Source of the DNA: Pseudomonas sp. ATCC PTA-122608
GTDB lineage: Bacteria; Pseudomonadota; Gammaproteobacteria; Pseudomonadales; Pseudomonadaceae
Length of the DNA stretch: 64,000 nucleotides
Direction: 5' to 3'
Assembly: GCF_001952855.1 (NCBI RefSeq)
Contig: NZ_LPNO01000046.1
Location: 196,847 to 260,846 of the forward strand
In this document: piece by piece, positions 25,610 through 33,146 of the stretch
Numbering within the stretch: position 1 is the first letter of the stretch
Layout of the letters: the number at the start of each line of letters is the position of its first letter
Notes under the pieces: generated by a model
What the model saw: the letters and a program-made list of their open reading frames with translations, nothing else
Told to the model about the DNA's origin: nothing
Databases searched by the model: none
Position numbers and translations under genes: made by a program

Positions 25610-27619
25610 GTGTTTAAAGGGTTTATGAGCATAATTCGATCATATTTGTTGGGTCTCCCTCGCCGACAGAAGCGCATCCTGCAGGTTATCGCGGACATTC
25701 TTCTTGTTTGGCTCGCCCTGTGGATGGCGTTTGTCGTTCGATTGGGGGTGGACGATATGATCAACCCTGCGTCTGTGCATCGCTGGCTGTTTCTGAGTGC
25801 TCCGGTCGTCGCTATACCGCTGTTTATCCGTTTTGGCATGTACCGTGCTGTCATGCGCTATTTTGGCAATGACGCGCTTATTGCGATTATCAAGGCCGTC
25901 AGCCTGTCATCGTTGATTCTAGGCGTGGTGGTCTATTGGTACAGCGATCATCAAAACGTGGTACCTCGTTCCATCATTTTCAACTACTGGTGGTTAAGCC
26001 TCATCATGGTTGGCGGCCTACGCCTCGCCATGCGTCAATATTTCCTTGGCGACTGGTTTGCCGCCGCCCAGCACGTACCTTTCACCAATCGCGAAGATGG
26101 CCTGCCGCGCGTCGCCATCTACGGCGCGGGCGCTGCAGGCAATCAGTTGGTCGCAGCCCTGCGTATGGGCCGGGTCATGCGGCCTGTAGCCTTCATTGAT
26201 GATGATGACAGTATTTCTGACCGGGTAATTTCCGGACTTCAGGTGTACAAGCCACGGCACATTCAGCGCATGATCGATGCCACCGGAGCCCAGGAAATCC
26301 TGCTGGCGATACCTTCTTCCAACCGTGCCCGGCGTCGTGAAATCCTGGGCTACCTTGAAGGGTTTCCTCTGCATGTGCGCAGTGTTCCAGGATTCATGGA
26401 CCTGGCCAGCGGCCGGGTCAAGGTCGATGATATTCAGGAAGTGGATATCGCTGACTTGCTGGGGCGTGACGCGGTGCCCGCTCAAAGCGAGTTGCTGGAG
26501 CATTGCATCAAGGGGCGTTGTGTTCTGGTAACGGGGGCCGGTGGTTCCATAGGTTCAGAACTGTGTCGTCAGATCCTTGCTTTACGACCGACGATACTGC
26601 TGTTGTTTGAACACAGCGAATTCAATCTCTACAGCATTTTGTCGGAGCTTGAGCAACGGATTACCCGAGAGTCTTTGCCAGTAAGGCTGCTACCCATCCT
26701 TGGCTCAGTGCGTAATCAGAGCAAATTGCTGGGCGTCATGAAAACATGGGGCGTCGACACGGTTTATCACGCCGCAGCTTATAAACATGTGCCCATGGTT
26801 GAGCACAATATTGCGGAAGGCGTGCTAAATAACGTTATTGGTACGCTTAACACGGCCCAAGCGGCATTGCAGTCGGGGGTAGCCAACTTCGTGTTGATCT
26901 CTACCGATAAGGCTGTCCGGCCCACCAATGTGATGGGAAGCACCAAGCGTCTCGCCGAGTTGACCCTCCAGGCGCTCAGTCGTGAGTTAGCACCTGTGCT
27001 GTTCGGTGACAAATCGAATGTCTCGCGGGTCAATAAAACCCGCTTCACGATGGTTCGCTTTGGCAATGTATTAGGCTCCTCCGGCTCGGTGATTCCGCTT
27101 TTTCACAAGCAGATCAAATCCGGTGGACCTCTCACGGTTACCCACCCGAAAATCACCCGGTACTTCATGACGATTCCCGAGGCCGCCCAATTGGTGATTC
27201 AGGCGGGTTCCATGGGCCTTGGCGGTGACGTGTTCGTGCTGGACATGGGTGAGCCGGTGAAGATTGTCGAGTTGGCCGAGAAGATGATTCACCTGTCCGG
27301 GCTGAGTGTCAGGTCGGATAAAAATCCTCATGGCGATATTGCAATCGAATTCTCTGGTCTGCGCCCGGGTGAGAAGCTTTACGAAGAGTTGCTGATTGGT
27401 GACAACGTAGTCGCCACGCAGCACCCGATGATCATGAGTGCCAATGAAGATTACCTGTCGTGGGATGTGTTGAAGGACAAGCTGGCAGAGTTGTTAGCAG
27501 CAGTAGAACAGGACGATTATGCGCGTGTTCGCCAGCTTTTGCGCGAAACCGTCAGTGGCTACACACCTGATGGCGAGATTGTCGACTGGATCTACCAACA
27601 GCGTCGTCTCGAGCCTTGA
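25610..27619 (+). CDS. wbpM: Nucleoside-diphosphate-sugar 4,6-dehydratase (WbpM)
   Basis: A 669-residue membrane-anchored dehydratase of the WbpM/CapD type. About four N-terminal helices (residues 17-130) are followed by a first nucleotide-binding region (IYGAGAAGNQLVAAL) and a catalytic SDR domain with VTGAGGSIGSELCRQIL. The active site has MGSTKRLAEL, in which Met replaces the usual Tyr, as known for WbpM. It converts UDP-GlcNAc to the 4-keto-6-deoxy sugar. The GTG at 25610 has AGGAG about 10 nt upstream; ATG at 25625 (664 aa) is an alternative. It marks the right border of the O-antigen locus and is followed by a strong terminator. Confidence 0.95.
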   Translation: MFKGFMSIIRSYLLGLPRRQKRILQVIADILLVWLALWMAFVVRLGVDDMINPASVHRWLFLSAPVVAIPLFIRFGMYRAVMRYFGNDALIAIIKAVSLSSLILGVVVYWYSDHQNVVPRSIIFNYWWLSLIMVGGLRLAMRQYFLGDWFAAAQHVPFTNREDGLPRVAIYGAGAAGNQLVAALRMGRVMRPVAFIDDDDSISDRVISGLQVYKPRHIQRMIDATGAQEILLAIPSSNRARRREILGYLEGFPLHVRSVPGFMDLASGRVKVDDIQEVDIADLLGRDAVPAQSELLEHCIKGRCVLVTGAGGSIGSELCRQILALRPTILLLFEHSEFNLYSILSELEQRITRESLPVRLLPILGSVRNQSKLLGVMKTWGVDTVYHAAAYKHVPMVEHNIAEGVLNNVIGTLNTAQAALQSGVANFVLISTDKAVRPTNVMGSTKRLAELTLQALSRELAPVLFGDKSNVSRVNKTRFTMVRFGNVLGSSGSVIPLFHKQIKSGGPLTVTHPKITRYFMTIPEAAQLVIQAGSMGLGGDVFVLDMGEPVKIVELAEKMIHLSGLSVRSDKNPHGDIAIEFSGLRPGEKLYEELLIGDNVVATQHPMIMSANEDYLSWDVLKDKLAELLAAVEQDDYARVRQLLRETVSGYTPDGEIVDWIYQQRRLEP

Positions 27620-27673
27620 CTCATACCCTGTAACTCACCTGTTTTTGACACCCTCCAAACATCACCTAAGTTT

Positions 27674-27702
27674 GAAAAGCAGCTTCGGAAAAGCTGCTTT
27701 TC
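27674..27702. terminator. Strong bidirectional-type hairpin after wbpM
   Basis: A perfect 12-bp stem: GAAAAGCAGCTT (27674-27685) with AAGCTGCTTTTC (27691-27702), 5-nt loop, T-rich 3' side. It closes the O-antigen operon 54 bp after the wbpM stop. Confidence 0.9.
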
Positions 27703-27729
27703 TCTTACAGATGTCATGGAGCGTCACCT

Positions 27730-28062
27730 ATGAATAAATCATGTTTCTCGTCCCTCATTTTCGCTTTCCTATCCAGCATTTCAGTGGCTACCAGCGCAGC
27801 GCCGTCTACCAAGCCTGAAACGCCCACGCCGATAGCTGTGCAAACGACCAAGGCCGAGCAATCCAGCAAGGTCAGCCTCAACTCCGCCGACGCTGAAACC
27901 TTGCGCCGCGATCTGTTCGGAATCGGAGTAGCCAAAGCCAAGGCGATCATTGCCTATCGAGAAAGCAACGGGCCATTTACCGCAGTCGATGAGTTGTTGG
28001 AGGTGAAAGGGATCGGTAAAGCGCTGTTGGAGAAGAACCGCGATCGGCTGGAGCTCAATTAA
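27730..28062 (+). CDS. comEA: ComEA-family helix-hairpin-helix protein
   Basis: A 110-residue secreted protein. Residues 1-22 are a signal peptide (CFSSLIFAFLSSISVATSAA), followed by a polar linker rich in Thr/Pro. Residues about 48-110 are the ComEA helix-hairpin-helix domain (VSLNSADAETLRRDLFGIGV and FTAVDELLEVKGIGKALLEK). The family binds double-stranded DNA in the periplasm and in competent species pulls in transforming DNA. In Pseudomonas this gene commonly follows wbpM. The terminator at 28083-28105 is shared with the converging tetR. Confidence 0.9.
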   Translation: MNKSCFSSLIFAFLSSISVATSAAPSTKPETPTPIAVQTTKAEQSSKVSLNSADAETLRRDLFGIGVAKAKAIIAYRESNGPFTAVDELLEVKGIGKALLEKNRDRLELN

Positions 28063-28082
28063 GGAATAACAAAGTAAGCCAG

Positions 28083-28105
28083 GAGGCCGGTCATTGACCG
28101 GCCTC
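28083..28105. terminator. Bidirectional terminator between comEA and tetR
   Basis: GAGGCCGGTCA (28083-28093) is the inverted copy of TGACCGGCCTC (28095-28105), with T-rich flanks on the plus side. It serves two convergent genes. Confidence 0.85.
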
Positions 28106-28106
28106 T

Positions 28107-28670
28107 TCAATTTTGTGCGATCTGTTTTTTCAGATTGCCACGTACTACCTCCAGGATCTGCGCTGCCAACTCGGCGCTCTCCACACTGCGCGCCAGCACC
28201 AGTGCTCCCACCAGCGTCGACATCATCAGCAGGCCTTGCTCATTGGCTTCCGGCCGCCCCAGTGCGGCTTGCACCTGCTTCAACCGTGCGCCAAGTACCG
28301 CATCAGTGGTCGGGCTTTGCTGGCCCCGCAGCCCAAGTTCAGGGCACATGGTTGTCAGCGGGCATCCTTCATGCGGTGAGGTCTGGTGCCACCGCGAAAG
28401 ATAGTTGTCGATGAACGCTTCAAGGGGGCGTTCCTGGTTGAACAGCTGTTCGCAGTGTTCATCCAATTGAGCGGCCGCAGCTTGCAGGGCCTTTTCCACC
28501 AGCTCATCCTTGGATTTGAAATGCGCATAGAATCCGCCATGCGTCAGATTCAAGGCTTTCATCAGCGGTTGCAGGCCGGTAGCCCCGATACCATCGCGGC
28601 GAAAACGTACGGAAGCCTCCTTGATGATGCGCTGATGGGTTTGAGCTTTGTGATTCGCCGAGTAGCGCAT
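28107..28670 (-). CDS. TetR/AcrR-family transcriptional regulator
   Basis: A 187-residue repressor. The N-terminal helix-turn-helix is at about residues 10-55 (QRIIKEASVRFRRDGIGATG, then LNLTHGGFYAHFKSKDELV). The C-terminal half is a ligand-binding domain with a cysteine pair, GCPLTTMCPEL, in a stretch known from NemR/AcuR-like regulators where cysteines may sense electrophiles. The start is placed at the internal ATG giving MRYSANHKAQTHQR. No efflux or reductase gene lies next to it, so its target is unknown. Confidence 0.85.
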   Translation of the reverse strand: MRYSANHKAQTHQRIIKEASVRFRRDGIGATGLQPLMKALNLTHGGFYAHFKSKDELVEKALQAAAAQLDEHCEQLFNQERPLEAFIDNYLSRWHQTSPHEGCPLTTMCPELGLRGQQSPTTDAVLGARLKQVQAALGRPEANEQGLLMMSTLVGALVLARSVESAELAAQILEVVRGNLKKQIAQN

Positions 28671-29023
28671 AGAACAGCCTCCGAAACATTGCGCCATATT
28701 AGCCAAGGTCATGCAGGCAAAGGGGCATCTCGTTACAAAATTGCTGACTGGCTGATCGAATGTCTTGGAGTCGCGCGGCGATACCGTCGGCAGTCACCTG
28801 CAACCTGGCATGTCGTTGATCGAAAAGTTCGACGCGCTGATTCGTACCGTGCATGCCTGGAGGGGCCAGGCTGGCCTGTTCGGTGTGGGATTTAGTGATT
28901 GCCACAGGCGTTGCTCGAATGCTGGAGCCAGCTTGAGCGTGCTGTCTATAGGGGAAAATACTGCTGCATATCGCCAAGGCGGGTTGGAAATAAAAAAGCC
29001 CTTCAGTGAAGGGCTTTCCTTGA
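28671..29023. other. Gene-poor stretch between tetR and the tailspike-like gene
   Basis: About 350 bp. ORFs of up to about 90 codons exist on both strands (plus 28765-29037, minus 28699-28977), but they overlap one another, lack ribosome-binding sites and match nothing I recognise. The only clear element is the terminator hairpin at its right end. It could be the decayed end of an accessory insert that carried the tailspike-like gene. Confidence 0.5.
28991..29017 (-). terminator. Intrinsic terminator of the tailspike-like gene
   Basis: AAAGCCCTTCA (28995-29005) pairs with TGAAGGGCTTT (29007-29017). On the minus strand the stem is followed by a run of T, 7 bp after the stop of the beta-helix gene. 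Confidence 0.88.
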
Positions 29024-30715
29024 TCAGATCACGCTGAAAACTGCGCCACTCGCCAGTTTGTAGAGGTCTCCCGCCACCAAACCTGCGGCTTTTGCAGCCG
29101 TATTATCGTTGAATGTACGAAAAGTCATGTTGACTTGGCCAGGCATCGCTACCGGCGTAGTGAACTCGACACGAGCGCCTGATTCGTTACCCAACAGTTG
29201 CAGCTTTTTCTGAGACGGCAGCCATTGGATGAAGAAGGAACCGGAACGATTACCGGATGCCGAGTGGAATGCCACTACAGAGCCCGTCGTATCGGCACTG
29301 ATAAGCGCCATGATTGCAGTGCTGGCCTCTACCACTGCGGTGCAGTCGGACAAGCTCGAATAGTCGGTCCGCAACTTGCGCCCGCGTGCCCAGACCTTGA
29401 CTTGACTGATGGTATTGGTCGGCTCGACACCGAACGTCGCATTGGTCGCGCGGAACGAACCGCCCAGTACGGTATTCCCGACAGCGACGTTACCGCCTAC
29501 CGAGGAAGTCGCCGAGTTAAAAAGCTTGTTCAGTTGGGCACTGTTGTCGTTGCAGTCCACCAGAACGTTGTTACTGATCACGACACCTTCGAGCGGCGGA
29601 AACAGTCCCCAGAACAGTGCCTTGAAGCTTGTGGCAATGTTATCGCTGAAAATGATCCACTTATCCGGCATTGTCTCGCCGGAGGAAGGGCCAAAGCCCC
29701 CCAGCACGCTCTCATTGCCGTTCCTGAATTCGTTACCGGTGACAATCAGACGCCCGGCGCCCCATGAAAACGTTACTGCACCTTCGGAGTGACCATTTGC
29801 CAGGTTACCCGCCAGGCACACGCTCTCAACATAGTTGTTGATGAACCAGGAGGCACTTCCAACTGCGTCTGTATCGTCGTGGCGGCTTGTATGAAAGGCC
29901 GAGCCCGAGAGGTTGCGAAACTCGCAACTTTCTACCCGCAGGCCATGACCGACGATGCATTCGCCTGTGGTGTTGGCAAACCGTACGCTACGGATCCCCG
30001 AAGAGCGGCCGTTGATATAGATCTCCATGGCGAAGCGCCAGGAGTTGTTGAGTTGATTGGCGCTGTTGCCATCGACGGAGCCGTTGATGATCTGCACATT
30101 GTAGTTGATGCCCGGGCGCAGCTTGCCGCCTTCTTCGGTAGACGGACGGCCGAGGAAGCACTGGAAACTTTTACCCACCCAAGATCCTGCCGGAATAGTT
30201 TGGGTATTGTTACCGAAGGGGCCAAAGCCGGCAGCCAGGGTCACTGTATTCGTATTCTGGTCGATTGCAGTGATAAGCATGGGGTTTCGGCTGGTGTCTT
30301 GATCCCCTGAACCGACAAACGCTGTCACAGTATCGTTGACGTACCAACTGGCGGGCACGAAATCCAGCACGATTGTGTTGGTGTCTACGCTGATGTCTGT
30401 GGCCAATTGTGCGGTGGTGATCGATGCATCTGCGCGCATAAGAGTCGCGCCGTTCAGATCAATAACCAGATTGTTGATGTCGTCAATTTCAGCCGTGCGG
30501 TCGTAAATATAGGTGCGGCCGGTTTCGAAATACAAACGCGAACCCTGGCCGTCTGGCACGTTGGCGCTGATCCATGCGAGTGCTGCGCGGATAGTGCTCG
30601 AATCAGTACCGGTGTCATCGTCCTGGCGGAAGTCCTCCACAGCAACGTCGAAGCCTGAGTCGCTTGAATAGATGAGATTGGTGGCGGTTGCAGCTAGGTC
30701 ATTCATGTCAGTCAT
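29024..30715 (-). CDS. Orphan right-handed beta-helix (phage tailspike-like) protein
   Basis: A 563-residue protein. The ATG at 30715 is chosen because a GAGGGA site lies 6 nt upstream; the frame is open further up, but that part overlaps the promoter. The opening after MTDMNDLAATATNLIYSSDS (VEDFRQDDDTGTDSSTIRAALAWI) is the pectate-lyase-3-type entry of tailspikes. The middle (about 140-420) has short beta-turn repeats rich in Asn/Gly/Ser (VIINGSVDG-like, FRNLSG, NNYVES, NEFRNGNES, ISNNVLVDCN). The end, NDNTAAKAAGLVAGDLYKLASG, resembles the C-terminal tail of phage tail fibres and depolymerases. There is no signal peptide or membrane helix. No other phage gene is nearby. The LexA box at 30867 overlaps its likely promoter. 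Confidence 0.75.
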   Translation of the reverse strand: MTDMNDLAATATNLIYSSDSGFDVAVEDFRQDDDTGTDSSTIRAALAWISANVPDGQGSRLYFETGRTYIYDRTAEIDDINNLVIDLNGATLMRADASITTAQLATDISVDTNTIVLDFVPASWYVNDTVTAFVGSGDQDTSRNPMLITAIDQNTNTVTLAAGFGPFGNNTQTIPAGSWVGKSFQCFLGRPSTEEGGKLRPGINYNVQIINGSVDGNSANQLNNSWRFAMEIYINGRSSGIRSVRFANTTGECIVGHGLRVESCEFRNLSGSAFHTSRHDDTDAVGSASWFINNYVESVCLAGNLANGHSEGAVTFSWGAGRLIVTGNEFRNGNESVLGGFGPSSGETMPDKWIIFSDNIATSFKALFWGLFPPLEGVVISNNVLVDCNDNSAQLNKLFNSATSSVGGNVAVGNTVLGGSFRATNATFGVEPTNTISQVKVWARGRKLRTDYSSLSDCTAVVEASTAIMALISADTTGSVVAFHSASGNRSGSFFIQWLPSQKKLQLLGNESGARVEFTTPVAMPGQVNMTFRTFNDNTAAKAAGLVAGDLYKLASGAVFSVI

Positions 30716-30866
30716 CGTGTCCCTCGATAGAAAAAAACCGCGGAGTGCGGATTGTTTTGGGCAGCTATCTACAAGCATTTGGTATGCCAATCGATTTCTG
30801 CATGCTCCATGCAGGTCATGCGCCGCAAAATTGCTTGTTTTCAAGCACGAGGAAACGATAACAAAA

Positions 30867-30886
30867 TACTGTATGTATAAACAGTA
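30867..30886. promoter_or_regulatory. LexA (SOS) box upstream of the tailspike-like gene
   Basis: TACTGTATGTATAAACAGTA matches the palindromic LexA consensus TACTG(TA)5CAGTA at 18 of 20 positions, with intact CTG-N10-CAG. It lies 152 bp upstream of the ATG at 30715. Confidence 0.85.
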
Positions 30887-30904
30887 TTTTTCTGACGGAT
30901 TCAA
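30875..30904 (-). promoter_or_regulatory. Candidate sigma-70 promoter overlapped by the LexA box
   Basis: On the minus strand TTGAAT (complement of 30899-30904) is followed by 17 nt and TTTATA (or 19 nt and TATACA). Both -10 choices fall inside the LexA box, the classical arrangement for SOS repression. The transcript would start about 140 nt before the ATG. Confidence 0.5.
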
Positions 30905-31092
30905 CACCCAATAGATTGTATTTTTTCCAAATACGGGTTTTCCAGATGTAATTTTCCGCTACGGAACTGGCTTTTAAGTGTCCGAGGAGCTGCTGCAACA
31001 CCGTCGATTCAGACTGAAAAGACGGGCGCCGAGAGAGGAGAGCGAAACAGGTTTTTTAAGGAGCTGCTGAACAGATGTTCGCGCGAAGGTGA

Positions 31093-31260
31093 TCAACGAT
31101 CCTGCGCATCCTTGGCATCCGCTTGGGCATTTCGCTCTGCCACACGCTTGCGTTGTTCTTCGGTCAATTCAACCTTGTTGGCGCTGTCTCGCAGCATCAG
31201 CAAACCACCGACGATCGAACCGATCGCGACCACTAATATCAACCAGGCATACCACGGCAT
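31093..31260 (-). CDS. Small single-pass membrane protein (DUF2897-like)
   Basis: A 55-residue protein starting MPWYAWLILVVAIGSIVGGL: one membrane helix at about residues 4-23, then a charged, cytoplasmic tail (LTEEQRKRVAERNAQADAKD). RBS GGAGAG lies 5-6 nt before the ATG. Such proteins are conserved in Pseudomonas and have no known function. It follows the ethanolamine-type permease on the same strand, but two hairpins lie between, so it is probably transcribed separately. Confidence 0.78.
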   Translation of the reverse strand: MPWYAWLILVVAIGSIVGGLLMLRDSANKVELTEEQRKRVAERNAQADAKDAQDR

Positions 31261-31283
31261 AGGGCTCTCCTTGAGGCAGCAAA

Positions 31284-31357
31284 CCGTGGGGACATTTCCC
31301 CACGGTAATGACTGCTTTGAGTAACGGGCTTTCTTAGTAGTTCATTGTAGGCCCGTT
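31284..31357 (-). terminator. Hairpins after the ethanolamine permease gene
   Basis: Two stems lie between the permease and the small membrane protein. AACGGGC (31323-31329) pairs with GCCCGTT (31351-31357), and CCGTGGGGA (31284-31292) pairs with TCCCCACGG (31297-31305). Neither has a strong T-run, so termination is likely but not certain. Confidence 0.5.
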
Positions 31358-31371
31358 CTGCCCCGGTAACC

Positions 31372-32736
31372 TTATAGCCCGGTCAACATCGCATCCGCGG
31401 GCGCATCGGCGCGGTCTTGCGCGGTCAGTTGGAAGTACACGAACCCCACCACCATGAAACCCAGGAAGATCAGCCCGATCAGCGCGTTGAACCACGCCAT
31501 CGCCACCAGGCACACCACGGCCAGTACCAGTGCAATCCCCGGCACAATCGGATAGCCCGGTGCGCGGAACGTGCGTTCCAGCAGCGGTTCGGTCTTACGC
31601 AGTTTGAACAGGCTGAGCATGCTCATGATGTACATGACGATGGCGCCGAATACGGCCATGGTGATCATTGCGGCGGTCAGGGTCATGCCGCCCAGGTTGA
31701 TCAGTCCATCGCTGTAGATGGCGGCGATGCCGACGATGCCGCCAGCGATGATTGCCCGGTGCGGCGTCTGAAAGCGCGACAGTTTGGCCAGGAAAGAGGG
31801 CAGGTAGCCCGCGCGCGCCAGGGCGAAGAATTGGCGGGAGTAACCGAGGATGATCCCGTGGAAGCTGGCCACCAGGCCGAACAGGCCGATCCACACGAGC
31901 ATGTGCAGCCAGCCCGAGCTGTCGCCGACTACGGTTTTCATCGCCTGGGGCAGGGGGTCGTTGATGTTTGACAGGGTGCGCCAGTCGCCGACGCCGCCGG
32001 CAAAGAACATTACGCCCATCGCCAGCACTACCAGGGTCAGGATGCCGCTGATGTAGGCTTTTGGAATGGTGCGCTTGGGATCTTTCGCTTCTTCGGCGGC
32101 CATGGCGGCGCCTTCGATGGCGAGGAAGAACCAGATGGCAAATGGAATCGCCGCGAACATTCCGGCAATCGCCGGCGCGCCGAAAGTGTCGGAGCCGGCC
32201 CAGCCGTTCAGGGCGAAGTTGCTGAAGCTGAACGCGGGGGCGACTACGCCCATGAACACCAGCAACTCGGCGACGGCAAGCACGCATACCACCAGTTCAA
32301 AGGTCGCCGCCAGCTTCACGCCGAGGATGTTCAGGCCCATGAATACAATGTAAGCGCCGACGGCCGCGTGTTTCGGATCAAGGGCCGGGAACTGCACATT
32401 CAAGTAGGCGCCGATGGCCAGGGCGATAGCGGGCGGGGCGAACACGAATTCAATCAGCGTCGCCAACCCGGCAATTAATCCGCCTTTCTCACCAAACGCC
32501 CGGCGGCTGTAGGCAAACGGGCCGCCAGCGTGGGGAATTGCGGTGGTCAGTTCGGTGAAGCTGAATATAAAGCAGGTGTACATGGCGGCGACCATCAATG
32601 AGGTCACCAGGAAGCCCAGTGTTCCTGCCACGCCCCAGCCATAGCTCCAGCCGAAATATTCCCCGGAAATCACCAGCCCGACGGCGATGCCCCACAAATG
32701 CAGGGTGCCCAAGGTGGGTTTGAGTTGTGTGTTCAT
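31372..32736 (-). CDS. eat: Ethanolamine/amino-acid permease (APC family)
   Basis: A 454-residue transporter with about 12 membrane helices. LHLWGIAVGLVISGEYFGWS near the N-terminus and HAGGPFAYSRRAFGEKGG around residue 70 are typical of ethanolamine permeases. FLAIEGAAMAAEEAKDPKRT near residue 200 is the APC signature. RBS AGGGAG lies about 9 nt before the ATG. The ethanolamine ammonia-lyase genes (eutBC) that often accompany it are not in the window, so ethanolamine uptake is likely but another small amine is possible. Confidence 0.85.
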   Translation of the reverse strand: MNTQLKPTLGTLHLWGIAVGLVISGEYFGWSYGWGVAGTLGFLVTSLMVAAMYTCFIFSFTELTTAIPHAGGPFAYSRRAFGEKGGLIAGLATLIEFVFAPPAIALAIGAYLNVQFPALDPKHAAVGAYIVFMGLNILGVKLAATFELVVCVLAVAELLVFMGVVAPAFSFSNFALNGWAGSDTFGAPAIAGMFAAIPFAIWFFLAIEGAAMAAEEAKDPKRTIPKAYISGILTLVVLAMGVMFFAGGVGDWRTLSNINDPLPQAMKTVVGDSSGWLHMLVWIGLFGLVASFHGIILGYSRQFFALARAGYLPSFLAKLSRFQTPHRAIIAGGIVGIAAIYSDGLINLGGMTLTAAMITMAVFGAIVMYIMSMLSLFKLRKTEPLLERTFRAPGYPIVPGIALVLAVVCLVAMAWFNALIGLIFLGFMVVGFVYFQLTAQDRADAPADAMLTGL

Positions 32737-33047
32737 CGTGTAGCACTCCCTGAACGGTTTGGAATGTTTCAGGGCATTGCAGCGGACATGCCATTCATCA
32801 ATGCCATGTCGTAAAGACGCCGAACTGTCGCCGAGGGGACGGTTTGGCGTTTGAATGCGCCCTGGGCCTGCACCAGATAAGGGCGCTGCCTACAGGAAAC
32901 GCTCACAAATCCGCCTGTAAACCCCGCATAAACCCACTCTTTACGCCGTCTTTACGCCCCACCCATACCGTCGCTCTCGTTCCTTTACGCCACTCCTGCG
33001 GACAATCCTCCTACACGCGGCAGTCGCCGCACGACGGAGAAACTTCC
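32737..33047. other. Divergent promoter region between eat and kdpF
   Basis: 311 bp with no gene. It must hold the leftward eat promoter and the rightward kdp promoter. The right half contains the phased TTTACGCC repeats described separately, and GACAAT at 33001-33006 could be the kdp -10 box. Confidence 0.6.
32940..32991 (+). promoter_or_regulatory. Three phased TTTACGCC repeats, candidate KdpE operator
   Basis: TTTACGCC occurs at 32940-32947, 32951-32958 and 32984-32991. The spacings, 11 and 33 bp, are near whole helical turns, so the repeats face the same side of the DNA. They end about 57 bp before the kdpF ATG and lie just upstream of, or over, the probable -35 region. KdpE activates kdp from T-rich sites upstream of the promoter in other bacteria. 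Binding here is inferred. Confidence 0.55.
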
Positions 33048-33137
33048 ATGAGCGTTCTGGACGGGGTGTCACTGCTGTTGGCTGTGGCGCTGTTCATTTA
33101 TCTGCTGGTTGCGCTGTTACGCGCGGATCGGAACTAG
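33048..33137 (+). CDS. kdpF: Potassium-transporting ATPase small subunit KdpF
   Basis: A 29-residue single-helix peptide, MSVLDGVSLLLAVALFIYLL and a short charged end. ACGGAGAAA serves as RBS. KdpF stabilises the KdpFABC complex in the inner membrane. It begins the operon, 9 bp before kdpA. It is easily missed because of its size. Confidence 0.93.
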   Translation: MSVLDGVSLLLAVALFIYLLVALLRADRN

Positions 33138-33146
33138 GAGCAGGCT

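Larger units (their letters stand above)
30716..31092. other. AT-rich region with the SOS promoter and no gene
   Basis: Besides the LexA box and promoter this 377-bp stretch holds no convincing CDS. A direct repeat AGGAGCTGCTG occurs at 30985-30995 and 31059-31069 (74 bp apart). The sequence from 30830 to 30960 is strikingly AT-rich compared with the genes on the right. Confidence 0.6.

Noticed and set aside
28386..28895. 169-codon plus-strand ORF over the tetR gene
   Set aside because: Most of it is antisense to a clear TetR repressor; no RBS and no homology that I can see.
28671..31092. A resident prophage or tailocin cluster around the tailspike-like gene
   Set aside because: No integrase, tail, sheath, holin, endolysin or regulator gene is present on either side; only the single spike-like gene and its SOS box.
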